This document shows, piece after piece, positions 23,854-34,920 of a DNA stretch of 62,136 nt (the first letter of the stretch is position 1; each line of letters begins with the position of its first letter). The position numbers were made by a program, and so were the translations under genes. This stretch comes from a virus. The notes beneath the pieces are model-generated. The model made no database searches. It saw only the letters and a list, made by a program, of their open reading frames with translations, and was not told the DNA's origin. The DNA is taken from positions 1 through 62,136 of the IMG/VR virus record IMGVR_UViG_3300021197_001167; one strand, written 5' to 3'.

Positions 23854-26800
23854 TCAATACGGCCTCATACTGTTGCTCTGCGCAACACCGAGATTTGAAT
23901 ACCTTCGCATTTTAACAGACAAAGAGTGGATAGTCACTGATGAAAAACCGGCGTTATCATTGCCCTGCGCAGGGCTACGCTCTATTTTTACACTTAATGT
24001 ATTACCTGCTACTTCTGCGCCATTTAACGCACTGGTTGAAAACAATGTGTGGCTTTGTCGAGTTAATGAACCAATTACAATAACTGTTTGTGCTGCGGTG
24101 GCTGCCGTTTCTGCGCAAGTCACTGTTGTTGTTAATTCCCCGTTTAGCGATGTATCGCCTTCAAAGGATAACTGCGCAATAACTTCTACAAACCCACCCT
24201 CCGATACATCATTTGGCACACGCACATTGATGCTGTGGCTGTGTGTTTCGCCCTGTGCGCCTGTTTCGGGATTGATGACTCCACCCAAAACGAATCCATC
24301 GGATGCAGGGATGCTTACGCCTTCGCTACTCATCATTGTTGATTCGATGCCGTCTATATCTCGGTTTGATGATAAGGCCGTAGAGGGTCTGTTTTGCCCT
24401 ATTACACTGAAAGAACCATCGGATAGCCCGACATCTGTTGCGAAGGATGCTTTGCCCTTTAACCCTCTAAATATTGATGTTCCTAAGAGGTTTGCAGACA
24501 TACCCGCAAACTTGCTTGATGGGTCGCCACCTTCGCCACCCATCGAGTTGAATGCTTGCGCCGGAATCAAGCCTCCCCCGCCCATAGGTGGCAGAGGTAA
24601 AACCGGAGGTATGGTTGGAGGGGGTATTTCGGGTCTTGGTGGTCTATTTGGTAAGCCCCCGCCATCTTCTGCAAGTTGTTTAAAGACACCCGCAAGAGTG
24701 TATTTGAAATGTTTTTCAGTGCGCTGTAAATCTAAAGCAACCTTATCGACTTGTTTATCCTTTTTGTTCCATGTAATACCTGCAATGTTAAGTGTTTCAT
24801 TGGTTAAATCCATGTGCGTATCAGTCAAAGACACCGTAGAAGCCGGAACATAATTTATGTCATCTACAATAGCAAGACGAGGCGCATAGTATGCTGTGCG
24901 CAGTTCTGCTTGTTTCCCCATACCTGCGTCAATTTTGTGTCCGAGAGGGAATGCGTTTGAAGTAGTAAAACCATGCGAGTTATAGGTTGTTAATCCTGTA
25001 ATGTCGTGCGCATTGTAAATATTTCCTGTATGTTCAAATCTGCGTGCAATGCTTTGTAAATAGTCATAATTAACAGAAAAAATAACTTTTTTTGCTGTGC
25101 TTGAGTATGAAGAAGGCAGTTGAACTTCAAACATACCGTTCCCTGTAATTTCAACAGACGCAGAACCGGCCAGTGTATTTACACTATACTCCGGTGGTAT
25201 TTCCGAACCGGCAGAACCGCTTGTTGTTTCGTTAAATGTGTAATCTAAAAGCCATAACTTGTATGTGTTTGCATCACTTACTGGATTTGTTGAACGACCA
25301 TTGCCCGAAGCACCATGAAGGCTAATTGCAAGCCTTAGTTCGTTGTTTGTTGTTTCGCTAAACTTTGGTGTATTTTTATCAACATTCACTACTTTAAGAC
25401 AAGGTGTTAAACTGTTTGTTCCGTAGTGGGGTATGCCATTGCTTTTTGAATTGCCAAATTGATAATGAACAGGATGAATCCCCGAATGAGGCGTAAATCC
25501 GCTATCGCAATATATCGAAAGTCTTTGCGAAGCATTCCCAACAATTGTATTCCACCCATTCTGCAAAATAACAGAAGAACCATAACCTGCACCGGAAGCA
25601 TCCCATTGCGCAGTGCCACTCGGCCCACTTATTGTAAAAATCAATGACCCCACTTGAGTATTGCTGCCAGTAGCACTATGAACATGTATTCCTTTTGTTT
25701 CTAAAACACTTTGATTTTCAACAATTGCTTGAACAACAGTAATGCTATCATTTCTTGTTTCGCTATCTGTAAGAGAAACAGAGCCTAATTGATGCGAAAA
25801 TAAAGTTTGAGATGAGTGCGCAAAGTCTTGAACTCCGTTAAATGGCATACCGCCCCATAGATTAGTCCAAGAAGCATTTGCTTTTTTATTATAGAGAAAT
25901 CCTCTGCGCATAACATCTTGCACATATCCATATCGACCGCCGGATAGCATTTTGCTTTTTTCTCCGGCTTGAAGTAATACTTCTGCGTTAATTTGCACTT
26001 GCGCATTAGATTCACGCAAAAACTCTTGTTTTGCAAGAGCCATTGCTTCTGCTTCACTGAAAACCTTTGGTTGTTGTAGCACACGCCATCGAGTAGTAGC
26101 ACCTTCGACGGGAGTTGGGTATTCTGCGTAGTTGCTGTTTCCGTTAAAATACACACGCACATTTGTAATCTGCGCACCCATTCTTGTTTGCATTGAGGAT
26201 TGCTTTAGATTTGCTCTTGTAAAGGCAATGTTGGAGGGTATTTGCTGCCGAATAGTAAGGATATTATCTCTATCCATTAACCAGTTAAATGTCGTTTGCT
26301 TTCCAACCACACCGTTTCCGTCTTTATCAACAATGTTTGTAGCGATGTTCATAATAGTCATACCTTTACCGTCAAACATTGACCCGAATGAATCTTTTTG
26401 CGCAGAACCAACAGCATCCGGCATGTATCTTGTCTTTGGCATTTCATAAATGCAAGGAAGTGTTGTGTTTCTTGCCCATGTATCTGCTGTTGTAATTGAA
26501 TACATACTGCGCAATTTATCATCTGCGTAATATGTTCCTCTGTTTTGGCTTTTTACTACGCCTTCAATGTTCACAGAAAGTCGCAACGGGAATAACGCAG
26601 AAGGTGTGTTAAAGACAAGAACTTTTTCAAAAATACCCGCACTATTTGCTGTTGTTTTTAATGTAATAGTTGCTCTTGATGCAGGGCTTGAGTAATTTGC
26701 ACGCTCACTTGCAACAAGTGTTTTAACTGTATTTGGGTCTTCTGCGTTTGGCAGACTTGTTATAAATACACCTGTTAATTTATCTCCAAGTGTTGCGTCA

Positions 26801-29800
26801 GTTCCCTTTCCAGTCCATGAGTAATAATAAATTAAATCCTCTTGTCCTCTGTTGCTTCCTTTTTGACAAATAATCGCACCTGTTCCCGCAGTCGGGAATT
26901 GTGTATTATCATCTACATAAAGAACAGTGTCTCCAAGCGCAATGTCTTGTGTCATAATTGTGTTGTCATTAAGCATAAACAAAGAGTTCGGGTGATGATG
27001 AATTGTAGTTCCGGCAGTTGTCTTGTAAGAGGATATTGCCGATTTGTAATATGCGTCTGTTAAGAACGGGAATCCCTTTGTAGCAAGCACATAGTCTCCG
27101 AAATCAACAAGCCCACCGCTTGCATATCCAGTTCTGCCACCTGTTGCGGCAGTGTTGAGATTGTAAAATCGAGATGCGTCGATAACAAGGAATGAACCAC
27201 CTTTATTTTCCCAATTATGGTATCTATCGTCAAGAGATTCATAATTGCTACCGCCGTGTAAAGAAGACCATGAAGTGCCATAGTAAGGTTCTGTTGTTGC
27301 ATCGAACTGCCAAATATCAACATCTTCACCAATTTTTAATTCTGTGAATACATCGGGGAATCCGGATTCATCGAATTGGTCTGCAAGAGCGACATTTACT
27401 TTGTAATTTTTAGTAGTTGGTAAAATTATCCCAAAGTCTTTAGTGCGCAATCCGCCATCTGCATTTGCTGTTCCGTCGTTGCGCATATCAGCCCAAAGAA
27501 CATACAAGTGTTTGTAGCCATTGCTTTCATCGACTTTGCGCAGACTAATAATTGTTTTTGTAATGTCAAATTGTTTTTTAATTCCCTTTACTCCGGTTAT
27601 TTCAATGTTTCCTTTGCGCAAAGTTCCTGTTTGAGTTGCCGGTGCAACTTGAACTGTTGGAGAACCAACAAATGCTATTCTATCTCTTTTGGCTTTGATT
27701 GCATCGGGGTCATTAAAATGATGTGCTGCACCAAGCGACCATTGAGAACCGCCTTGAGCAACAGACTTAGCATAAGAAAACTCGTTAATCATTGGTTCAA
27801 ACTCGATTCTTTCTGCGTAGTATTCTGTGCTACTTGCAAGTTGCGACGATACTTGAAAAACACCGTTTAAATCGTAGTGGTCGAAACCTTCATGGATAAC
27901 AATATCGCCCCTTGAAACTGATGCGCTTGCGCTTGTAAATCGACCAGTTCCGCTATCCCAAGTAAGATTATTTGAAATAGAAGGCGTGACGACTCCGTTT
28001 GCTATGCAGTATTGAGAGTCTCCTGTATCTGTGTCAAGAAGTTCAAGAATAAATCCTTCATCTTCCATGTTGTAATGTTTAATGAACCACCAAAGACCGG
28101 CTTCATCAAAATGAATTGAAGTAGTGTCTTTATCAAGGAATCCCGAAGTATGTTGTGTTGCTCGAATACCATTCCAAGTAAGCGGAGTTCCGTTGCTGTT
28201 ATAACCAGTTGAACCATTTGCGGCAATATAATTTGGCGAAAGAATTGAATGAGTGGCAGAGCCTATTCCTGTTCTCCAATAAGGAACGGGGTCAATAATC
28301 CCAAACTGCGCTTTGAAGAAAGGGGATAGTGGCAAGTCACGCATCCAACGAGCGTGAACACGACTATGCTTAACAGTGTTAAACTTCAAAAAGTCGCCTG
28401 TTGAACCGTATGAGCCATAATCAAATAAACCCGTTCCGTTTGATTGCCTTTTAGCAAGAAGCGGTAAATCTTTAGGAACTCTATGCGCAATAGGAGATGC
28501 GTGCGCACTAAGTTTGCGCAAATCTACTGCTTGCCCTCTTTCATTAAAGTTTGAAGCAAGAAGACTTGCTGAACCTTGCTCTATTCGAGGAATAATACAA
28601 CGAACTTTAGTTGCAGTTATTGATGCTAAAACCTTAAACTGTGTTTGCGTGTAATAATTCCCTGCATCAGTGTTTGAAATCATTCCATCTTGAAGAACAA
28701 ATACATCTCCAAAGGATAAGTTATGATTAGTAGCAGTAGTCACATCAACCAAATGCTCTTGGGGAATAGAAGTATCAATGGCAGGGCTTGTATAACCTTG
28801 TGTTGTTTGTTGAGTAGCATAATTTGAACCACCAGTAGCAGAATAATTAAGCACATCTATTCTTGTTGTCTCGAAAAGAATATCACTTGTTCCTGTTGGC
28901 ATATCTGTTGTCGTGACAATTTTTACCCACATGTCACCTGCGCCAGTTGAAGTAGTGCTTGTTAATGCACCGTTTATACGGTTGCGTATGACTTCCATGC
29001 TTGTGATTGTATAACCGCCCGAAAGATTGTCATACCCATTAGTGCCTTTTACATGAATAGTTCCACCATTGGTTAAACCTTTATAGGAGGTAATTGTTTT
29101 TCTTGTAAAATTAGCACTCCCAAAGGTTATTGTTGGGCTTGCGTCATACTTGACATAAAATGCTAATTTATCATTTCCTTGATTGCTTGAATAACCCACT
29201 ATTTCACACAAAGACCATGTATTATCTGCGCCTCCGGCATTTGTGTCACCCACACCCCCGCCTTCCCATTGATTTTCTAAATTATTCGGGCCTGCTTCGT
29301 CTTCGTTAATATACATTTGAATCGTTTGACTCGAATACAAATGAGTTCTTGGGTTATCATGTTTTTGAAATGTCAAACCGGATTGCGAAGTATCATACTT
29401 GTTAAAACCTAATGTATTTTCTCCTATTGTAAGCGCAGAAGAACCAAACATCATAGAATCTGCTAAGGTTTGTGTGTCATAGGCTCTTTTTGTATTTACA
29501 GCATCCATTGAAATATGTTCATTCAATGAAAAGAAAGCATTAGTTCCTGTTTCCCAAATAGGCAAAACACGGTCAAGCACACTTGCAGAATCTCTTGCAG
29601 TAAGAGTTGTTTCAAGTGTTTGTTGTTGGCTGTTTTGCATGTGCGCAATTTCTTCAAGATAACCCGACCAAATAGGGCGTGACTCATCATCTCTAAAAGA
29701 AAGTAGTCGCCATTCTGTTGCAGAAGAACCAGTAGTAAGTGCCGATAAAGAATAATCATTTAAGTCGTCAAGCAATGTAATAGACATACTCGATACATTG

Positions 29801-31155
29801 TCTGCACCGCTTGTATAATCCATTGCTGAAATAAGCGGAGGATATTCTGCTGTGCCTGCACGCCAGTTAAGAGGCAAGCATAATGCTGCCCTATCAATTA
29901 GTGTGTCAAGAACTACTCCTTGAGAACCTGCACCCGACCATTTAGCATCAAGCGACCATCCCTTAGCAGTAAGCATTGTCACATTTGTATCAATAGAACC
30001 TGTTGCAAATGCGCTTGTATTATCGTTTGAATATGCTTGCCATGTATTGTTTGTAAAATTAAAGAAAACATACACATCAGCCCAAATTGAATCGGGATTG
30101 TATGCAGTAGCATTAGCCTGTCCTTCTTGCCATTGATTTAACGCCCCTGTGATGCCTAAATTGGCAAGAGATATGTCAATAGTAGCCAACGATGCAGTGT
30201 CGCTAAAATCGTCGCTTGTAGTGGTGTAAGAAGCAGTATTTTTGTAGCCGACTTTTAGAATGTAATTGTCAAAAGTCCAATCACCTATTTTGTGTGCTGC
30301 AATGCGCAAATGAAACATTTCACCAATTCCACGCATACGCAGTGCGCCATCATAGGTTATGATTCTCGATGTTTTACTTGTATTTACATCGTTGTAAATG
30401 CTATTGACAAGAAATTGTTGTTGCGCAGGGGATTTGACATTGAATAAGTATTTTGAGGGTCTTGTTTCACCAAAGGAAAGAGATGACTGCGGGGCTTCTC
30501 CGGTATAAACGCTGGTAAAAAATGTATGTTTTATTTCTTGGCCTAATTCCCCACGCAGTAATCGAGCAAATCCGCCTGTGTGAATCCCTTCTGTCAAGTA
30601 TGAGCCTGCATAATTAAGAGAGCGTGAACCTCCGAGGGTGGGGTCGATAGTTCCTGTTGGCATGTAGTAATCGCCATCGGTGTCATGCCCGTTAAAAAAG
30701 CGCAAATAACCTTCATTGCCTGCGCCATTCCATTTTTGTCTATTTGACGCAAGAGAAGTCGGAACAAGAAGTCTTGGTTGGTTTTCGGGATAACTGCCGT
30801 CGGTATTTGCTGTATCAACGGTAATCCATTCATGCAAACCTCGATTCATTTTTAATTTTGTATTTGCCGTCTGCGCATAATCCCATGAGTCATTTGAACC
30901 CGAACCTCCGTGTTGCGCAGGGTCAAGTTCGGCATACTCACCGCTTCCTAAACGCTCTACATAGGGATGAGCAAAACGAGGACTTAGGATATTTTCTCCG
31001 CCGTAAAGACTGCCATGATGCGATAATGTGTGTGAAAGCGTGCGAGAACTTGCAGTGTTTTTATCATCTGCAACGGCTCTTGCACTATGAAAGTCGTCGT
31101 AATAACCTGCAAGCCAATAAGACTGTTCAAAAGAAACTGTTTTCATATCATACAC
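23854..31155 (-). CDS. Giant tail hub / receptor-binding protein
   Basis: 2433 residues, the longest gene here, starting at GTG 31155 or ATG 31146 just inside the tape-measure stop. Around residues 440-550 is a segment like distal-tail/hub proteins (RDDESRPIWSGYLEEIA, TLTARDSASVLDR). Around 1640-1760 is a second hub-like part (ITNVRVYFNG, then AMALAKQEFLRES). Between and beyond lie long strand-rich, Gly/Ser/Thr-rich regions suited to surface adhesion. A proline hinge (PPRPEIPPPTIPPVLPLPP) near residue 2170 separates a C-terminal adhesin-like part. Its position after the tape measure supports a tail-tip role in host binding. Confidence 0.7.
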   Translation of the reverse strand: MYDMKTVSFEQSYWLAGYYDDFHSARAVADDKNTASSRTLSHTLSHHGSLYGGENILSPRFAHPYVERLGSGEYAELDPAQHGGSGSNDSWDYAQTANTKLKMNRGLHEWITVDTANTDGSYPENQPRLLVPTSLASNRQKWNGAGNEGYLRFFNGHDTDGDYYMPTGTIDPTLGGSRSLNYAGSYLTEGIHTGGFARLLRGELGQEIKHTFFTSVYTGEAPQSSLSFGETRPSKYLFNVKSPAQQQFLVNSIYNDVNTSKTSRIITYDGALRMRGIGEMFHLRIAAHKIGDWTFDNYILKVGYKNTASYTTTSDDFSDTASLATIDISLANLGITGALNQWQEGQANATAYNPDSIWADVYVFFNFTNNTWQAYSNDNTSAFATGSIDTNVTMLTAKGWSLDAKWSGAGSQGVVLDTLIDRAALCLPLNWRAGTAEYPPLISAMDYTSGADNVSSMSITLLDDLNDYSLSALTTGSSATEWRLLSFRDDESRPIWSGYLEEIAHMQNSQQQTLETTLTARDSASVLDRVLPIWETGTNAFFSLNEHISMDAVNTKRAYDTQTLADSMMFGSSALTIGENTLGFNKYDTSQSGLTFQKHDNPRTHLYSSQTIQMYINEDEAGPNNLENQWEGGGVGDTNAGGADNTWSLCEIVGYSSNQGNDKLAFYVKYDASPTITFGSANFTRKTITSYKGLTNGGTIHVKGTNGYDNLSGGYTITSMEVIRNRINGALTSTTSTGAGDMWVKIVTTTDMPTGTSDILFETTRIDVLNYSATGGSNYATQQTTQGYTSPAIDTSIPQEHLVDVTTATNHNLSFGDVFVLQDGMISNTDAGNYYTQTQFKVLASITATKVRCIIPRIEQGSASLLASNFNERGQAVDLRKLSAHASPIAHRVPKDLPLLAKRQSNGTGLFDYGSYGSTGDFLKFNTVKHSRVHARWMRDLPLSPFFKAQFGIIDPVPYWRTGIGSATHSILSPNYIAANGSTGYNSNGTPLTWNGIRATQHTSGFLDKDTTSIHFDEAGLWWFIKHYNMEDEGFILELLDTDTGDSQYCIANGVVTPSISNNLTWDSGTGRFTSASASVSRGDIVIHEGFDHYDLNGVFQVSSQLASSTEYYAERIEFEPMINEFSYAKSVAQGGSQWSLGAAHHFNDPDAIKAKRDRIAFVGSPTVQVAPATQTGTLRKGNIEITGVKGIKKQFDITKTIISLRKVDESNGYKHLYVLWADMRNDGTANADGGLRTKDFGIILPTTKNYKVNVALADQFDESGFPDVFTELKIGEDVDIWQFDATTEPYYGTSWSSLHGGSNYESLDDRYHNWENKGGSFLVIDASRFYNLNTAATGGRTGYASGGLVDFGDYVLATKGFPFLTDAYYKSAISSYKTTAGTTIHHHPNSLFMLNDNTIMTQDIALGDTVLYVDDNTQFPTAGTGAIICQKGSNRGQEDLIYYYSWTGKGTDATLGDKLTGVFITSLPNAEDPNTVKTLVASERANYSSPASRATITLKTTANSAGIFEKVLVFNTPSALFPLRLSVNIEGVVKSQNRGTYYADDKLRSMYSITTADTWARNTTLPCIYEMPKTRYMPDAVGSAQKDSFGSMFDGKGMTIMNIATNIVDKDGNGVVGKQTTFNWLMDRDNILTIRQQIPSNIAFTRANLKQSSMQTRMGAQITNVRVYFNGNSNYAEYPTPVEGATTRWRVLQQPKVFSEAEAMALAKQEFLRESNAQVQINAEVLLQAGEKSKMLSGGRYGYVQDVMRRGFLYNKKANASWTNLWGGMPFNGVQDFAHSSQTLFSHQLGSVSLTDSETRNDSITVVQAIVENQSVLETKGIHVHSATGSNTQVGSLIFTISGPSGTAQWDASGAGYGSSVILQNGWNTIVGNASQRLSIYCDSGFTPHSGIHPVHYQFGNSKSNGIPHYGTNSLTPCLKVVNVDKNTPKFSETTNNELRLAISLHGASGNGRSTNPVSDANTYKLWLLDYTFNETTSGSAGSEIPPEYSVNTLAGSASVEITGNGMFEVQLPSSYSSTAKKVIFSVNYDYLQSIARRFEHTGNIYNAHDITGLTTYNSHGFTTSNAFPLGHKIDAGMGKQAELRTAYYAPRLAIVDDINYVPASTVSLTDTHMDLTNETLNIAGITWNKKDKQVDKVALDLQRTEKHFKYTLAGVFKQLAEDGGGLPNRPPRPEIPPPTIPPVLPLPPMGGGGLIPAQAFNSMGGEGGDPSSKFAGMSANLLGTSIFRGLKGKASFATDVGLSDGSFSVIGQNRPSTALSSNRDIDGIESTMMSSEGVSIPASDGFVLGGVINPETGAQGETHSHSINVRVPNDVSEGGFVEVIAQLSFEGDTSLNGELTTTVTCAETAATAAQTVIVIGSLTRQSHTLFSTSALNGAEVAGNTLSVKIERSPAQGNDNAGFSSVTIHSLSVKMRRYSNLGVAQSNSMRPY

Positions 31156-34100
31156 CTATACCCGAAGTTCTTAACTCTGCTCGCACTCCATCTGCTACTT
31201 GACTCACCATTTCGGGTAATGTCATGCCATTAAAGACATTGGTTTGAATAATTTCTGTTTTATGCAAAAGGTTCTCGATGCCACCTTGCGATACTTGCTT
31301 GTATAGTGCGCCAGTAAAGTTTTGCCGTTGGCCGAAAAATAGTTCTTCTCTTGCATTTGCAAAACCAAACATTTCACCCATTGCTGTTTCGTTTGCCGCA
31401 ATTAACTGGTCTTCTGCGGCTTTGTTTGCATCTTCTTGTTGCGCAAACATTAAGTCGAGATAATTTTTCTGCGCAATTAGTGCTTCTCTATCATATATCT
31501 CGTTTAACTCTGCCATTCTATCGAGAGCATCTTGTTCGTCGTCAAACTGTTCGTGATAAATACGACCTGTCAAATCAGCGTGTGTCACATTAAACATTTC
31601 TTTATCATATTCCATGCCAACTTTACCGCCTCCGGGCAACATGTGCTTAAAGTCTAAACCTATAAATTGCGTTTGGTCGTAAGTATTCATTTCTGCGCCG
31701 TGAAACAAGTCGTCGTCAAGAGTTCTGTTAATGTTCGCAAGTCGTCTTTTGCTGTCAAGAACTCCTAATATATCCTTTTCTGCATTATCTGCGGCTTTTA
31801 ACGCTTTGTTCATATCACCGTAAAGGATGCTGTCTTCATCAAGTGCTGACATACCTTGCCTGTATTCTTCGGCTTTTGCTCTTATTGTTGCTAATGACGC
31901 ACCGAGAAGTTTTTCGTCATGCTTAATATCTTGCATTGAGGAATCAACAATTCCGGGCAAGATTGCTTCATCGCTACTCATAATGTCTGCAAGACGGGAT
32001 TCCATAGTGTTAAGTCCTTCGTTAAAATCGTTGAGATTGTCAAGTGGGCCGGACATGAAACCAGTCTTGCTCATAAACGCATCAACGAGTAAGAAACCTG
32101 CGGCCATTGCCGCCGCCGCACCAAGCAATGATAAACCGCTTGTCATCATACCAGTGAGAACTACATTTTTTCCTTTTTCTGCGTTTTCTAATTTTAGCGC
32201 AGCAATTTTTCTAAATAGTGCGGGAACAACCATTGCAGTAATTATTGCGCTCATTTGCTTTTCGGAATCTACAATAAATGGCAAAAGCATGGCAATAGGC
32301 ATCATAGCACCATTAACTCCTTTGATTGCGCCTGCAAGGGATTTATTCGACCACACAGCCTGCATATCGGCTTTTACACCTTGCATTGTGGACATAGCAT
32401 CTCTTTTTTCTGCCATTGCTTTTTCTTTAAGAGATAGTTCCGCTTGTTCAGTTGCAATAATAGATTGTTCAACTAAAAGGTTGTGTTCCATCATTGAAGC
32501 GTTGCTTGTTTCTAATGCCGCAACTTCGGTTAATAATGCCTGTGGTATTGCTTCACCGGACAACTTCATTCTTATCATGTCGCTACGGATAAGACCTATT
32601 TTGATTCTGTTTTCGTTGATTAAAGAGTTGTTTAACATCAACTTTTGAGTATGTAGTGTTTTTTCTGCCGCAGTAAGAGGAACAATCATAGCAAACTCGC
32701 TTTGCATTAGTGCGTGTTCTTCTTTTCTTTGCGCAATTTGTTGCACCATAGCATCGTTTCTTTGCCGAAGACCTGCAACTCCTTCCGACTGAAAAGCGTT
32801 AAATGTTTTTAACCCTGTTGCAGAAGTTGCATTTATTCTTGTATAGATTCCTAAATTAGCACCAACAGTATTTATTGTATTGTTAATTCCGTGAAACTTT
32901 GCGTCATTTGCAGTAATAGCCAACCCCAATGATGTTATCGAACCTTCTGTGTATGCGTGACCTCTTCCTAAATCATCATTTACTGTGCGATATATTAACA
33001 AAGGAGTTATACCTTGATTATATGATGCAGTCAAAGCCTGTAATGCAGAATGTTGTTGATAAGAAGTAGCAATGTTTTCTTTGCGTGCTATGCGCAAACC
33101 CCCAAGTTGTGTGCGCATATTTTGAATTGACGCACTAAATCCACTGTTTGAAGTTGCCATTTGTTGAGATAGCACTTTATGGTTTGCAGAGTAAGCATTT
33201 TGAGTAGAATTAACAAATGCAATTGTATTTGCTTGAGCCATGTATGCGTTCTTTTGATTGTGCGCCTCCATACTCATCATTTTTTGAACTGCGCCAAGAG
33301 TCTTAAACGCAATAATCATGTTAAATACTTGAAAACCAACATCTGCAAATGGTCGAGCAAGGTTTGTGTAAAGTCCGGATAACTGTATTACATTTTCCAT
33401 AACTTTAAGTCCAAAATCGTGTTCCGATATTTTTACAACCATTTCATAAAAATCATGTTGATATGATGTTGCTTTGAAATACGCATCAGTAAGGTTTTCT
33501 CCTAATTCGACTTGAAGATTAGTAATTGCTGCCTGCAATTGTTCCATCTCGAATACTGCGCTTTCTGCTCTGTTTGAAAACTCACCTATTGCGTCATGCG
33601 TTCCTAAATATGCTTCCTGTTGCAACTCAAGAAGTCGAGGTTGATTTTCCATTAACTTTAGGAACTTGACATAGTGACGAGAACCTGCAATTGACACAGC
33701 AAGGTTTCGCTTTTGTTCTGCGCTCATACTTGCGTATGCAGGGCCAATTTCTTTAATAATGTCCGACAGTTTCATTTGCGTGACTGTTGATGCTTCAACG
33801 CCACCCATTAACTTTTGAAGTTCTTTTACTGCTTGGGTATTTTCATTACCTATGCGTTGATAAATCATACGCAGACCAGTTCCCGCACGACTGACTTCTT
33901 CACCAGTCTCAAGCAAAAGAGCAGACATAGCCGCCATTTCACCAATAGATTCACCGGCAATGTTTGCCTGTGAAGCGAATTGGTTAAGAACAAATGTAAT
34001 GTCCTCCATTGTAGCAACGGAGGTGTTTTCAACTGTGTTCAACTGGTCTAAAACACGCAGAGTATTTCCACGCACTAAATTAGCCTGTTGTTCTGCGCCT

Positions 34101-34624
34101 AATTGGTCGTATTGCGCCTTTGTCAAATTACCCATCATAAAGCCAGTCTGTTGCGCAAGAGCAATCAAACGGTTCATTCCCATTTCGGTTTCCATTTCAC
34201 CGACTGCGGCCATCAAAAGACCTGCTCTTGTAGCCTCAATAATTGCTTCTTGAGACTTCAATACATTCTTTAATTGAGAAGTTCTTGTGGATGCGGCAAG
34301 TGCTTGTTCACCTGTAAATCCGAATTGAAGACCGAGGTTTTTTGCTGATTCTGCGAATCTATCTGCTTCCCCTGTTATTCCTCCGTAAAACTTGCGCACA
34401 CGGATTAGTTGAGTCTCATACGCATAAAATGCGTCTGTAATTTCTGTGACTGATTCAAGAACGGCAGAAGCCATTTCATCGAATCCGTCTGCGATGTTTG
34501 CGGCGGCATCTGCAAGAATTGCTTGTTGAACTGTTGCGGCGGTTTTAGTGTCTTTGATAAGTTTGTTGGCTTGAAAAGTTCCGACAATATCGAAAAAGAC
34601 TCTCGCCGCACCTGCTCTTGCCAT
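31148..34624 (-). CDS. Tail tape-measure protein
   Basis: 1158 residues, largely helical, rich in Ala, Met, Gln and Glu, with hydrophobic membrane-like stretches in the second half (LLGAAAAMAAGFLLVDAF; MMPIAMLLPFIV). The N-terminus has the GFDEMASAV-type helical pattern, and the GNENTQAVKELQKLMGG region resembles phage tape-measure cores. It directly follows the tail-assembly-chaperone gene, as is usual. The length sets the tail length; at roughly 1.5 angstrom per residue this predicts a long siphovirus tail of about 170 nm (inference). Confidence 0.85.
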   Translation of the reverse strand: MARAGAARVFFDIVGTFQANKLIKDTKTAATVQQAILADAAANIADGFDEMASAVLESVTEITDAFYAYETQLIRVRKFYGGITGEADRFAESAKNLGLQFGFTGEQALAASTRTSQLKNVLKSQEAIIEATRAGLLMAAVGEMETEMGMNRLIALAQQTGFMMGNLTKAQYDQLGAEQQANLVRGNTLRVLDQLNTVENTSVATMEDITFVLNQFASQANIAGESIGEMAAMSALLLETGEEVSRAGTGLRMIYQRIGNENTQAVKELQKLMGGVEASTVTQMKLSDIIKEIGPAYASMSAEQKRNLAVSIAGSRHYVKFLKLMENQPRLLELQQEAYLGTHDAIGEFSNRAESAVFEMEQLQAAITNLQVELGENLTDAYFKATSYQHDFYEMVVKISEHDFGLKVMENVIQLSGLYTNLARPFADVGFQVFNMIIAFKTLGAVQKMMSMEAHNQKNAYMAQANTIAFVNSTQNAYSANHKVLSQQMATSNSGFSASIQNMRTQLGGLRIARKENIATSYQQHSALQALTASYNQGITPLLIYRTVNDDLGRGHAYTEGSITSLGLAITANDAKFHGINNTINTVGANLGIYTRINATSATGLKTFNAFQSEGVAGLRQRNDAMVQQIAQRKEEHALMQSEFAMIVPLTAAEKTLHTQKLMLNNSLINENRIKIGLIRSDMIRMKLSGEAIPQALLTEVAALETSNASMMEHNLLVEQSIIATEQAELSLKEKAMAEKRDAMSTMQGVKADMQAVWSNKSLAGAIKGVNGAMMPIAMLLPFIVDSEKQMSAIITAMVVPALFRKIAALKLENAEKGKNVVLTGMMTSGLSLLGAAAAMAAGFLLVDAFMSKTGFMSGPLDNLNDFNEGLNTMESRLADIMSSDEAILPGIVDSSMQDIKHDEKLLGASLATIRAKAEEYRQGMSALDEDSILYGDMNKALKAADNAEKDILGVLDSKRRLANINRTLDDDLFHGAEMNTYDQTQFIGLDFKHMLPGGGKVGMEYDKEMFNVTHADLTGRIYHEQFDDEQDALDRMAELNEIYDREALIAQKNYLDLMFAQQEDANKAAEDQLIAANETAMGEMFGFANAREELFFGQRQNFTGALYKQVSQGGIENLLHKTEIIQTNVFNGMTLPEMVSQVADGVRAELRTSGIGV

Positions 34625-34626
34625 TC

Positions 34627-34920
34627 TTAATCACCGTCGCCTTTTAACCAGTTGCCTATTACTCCGCCCATTTGCTTATTGCTTATTGTCTCTCTTTGAT
34701 GGCGTTTTTGATTACGGCGAGCAACTGCTTTATTGGCGTTGCCTTTACCGTTGGCGGCATCGTTTTGTTCGGTAATTCTTTCACTTATCTCCCTTGCGAT
34801 TTCCATATCAAATTGCATCTTTTCGTAGCCCATTTCATCATTGTATTTCATGTATAGTTCATGCGGTGATATTCCTTTGAATGTGCTACATAGGGAGGGT
34901 GCAATTTTATGGATTAGTCC
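34627..34920 (-). CDS. Tail assembly chaperone, frameshift extension (T domain)
   Basis: This frame has no need of its own start. It is open without interruption from the slippery site at 34926-34920 down to 34627, and reads GLIHKIAPSLC, then FKGISPHELYMKYNDEMGY, a pattern typical of the second half of tail-assembly chaperones. An internal ATG at 34851 could give 74 residues, but the 23 codons before it look equally coding. A -1 shift in the upstream gene would give a G-T fusion of about 212 residues. It ends two bases before the tape-measure start, as in lambda G/GT. Confidence 0.75.
   Translation of the reverse strand, partial: GLIHKIAPSLCSTFKGISPHELYMKYNDEMGYEKMQFDMEIAREISERITEQNDAANGKGNANKAVARRNQKRHQRETISNKQMGGVIGNWLKGDGD

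Noticed and set aside
23873-24853. A 326-codon plus-strand open frame opposite the tail tip gene
   Set aside because: It is the antisense of a Pro/Gly/Ser-rich coding sequence. The minus-strand frame continues through it with normal codon use and belongs to the 2433-residue protein.
31827-32648. A 273-codon plus-strand open frame opposite the tape-measure gene
   Set aside because: Its Ser/Ile/Ala-rich composition is what antisense of an Ala/Met-rich helical gene gives; it has no start signals.
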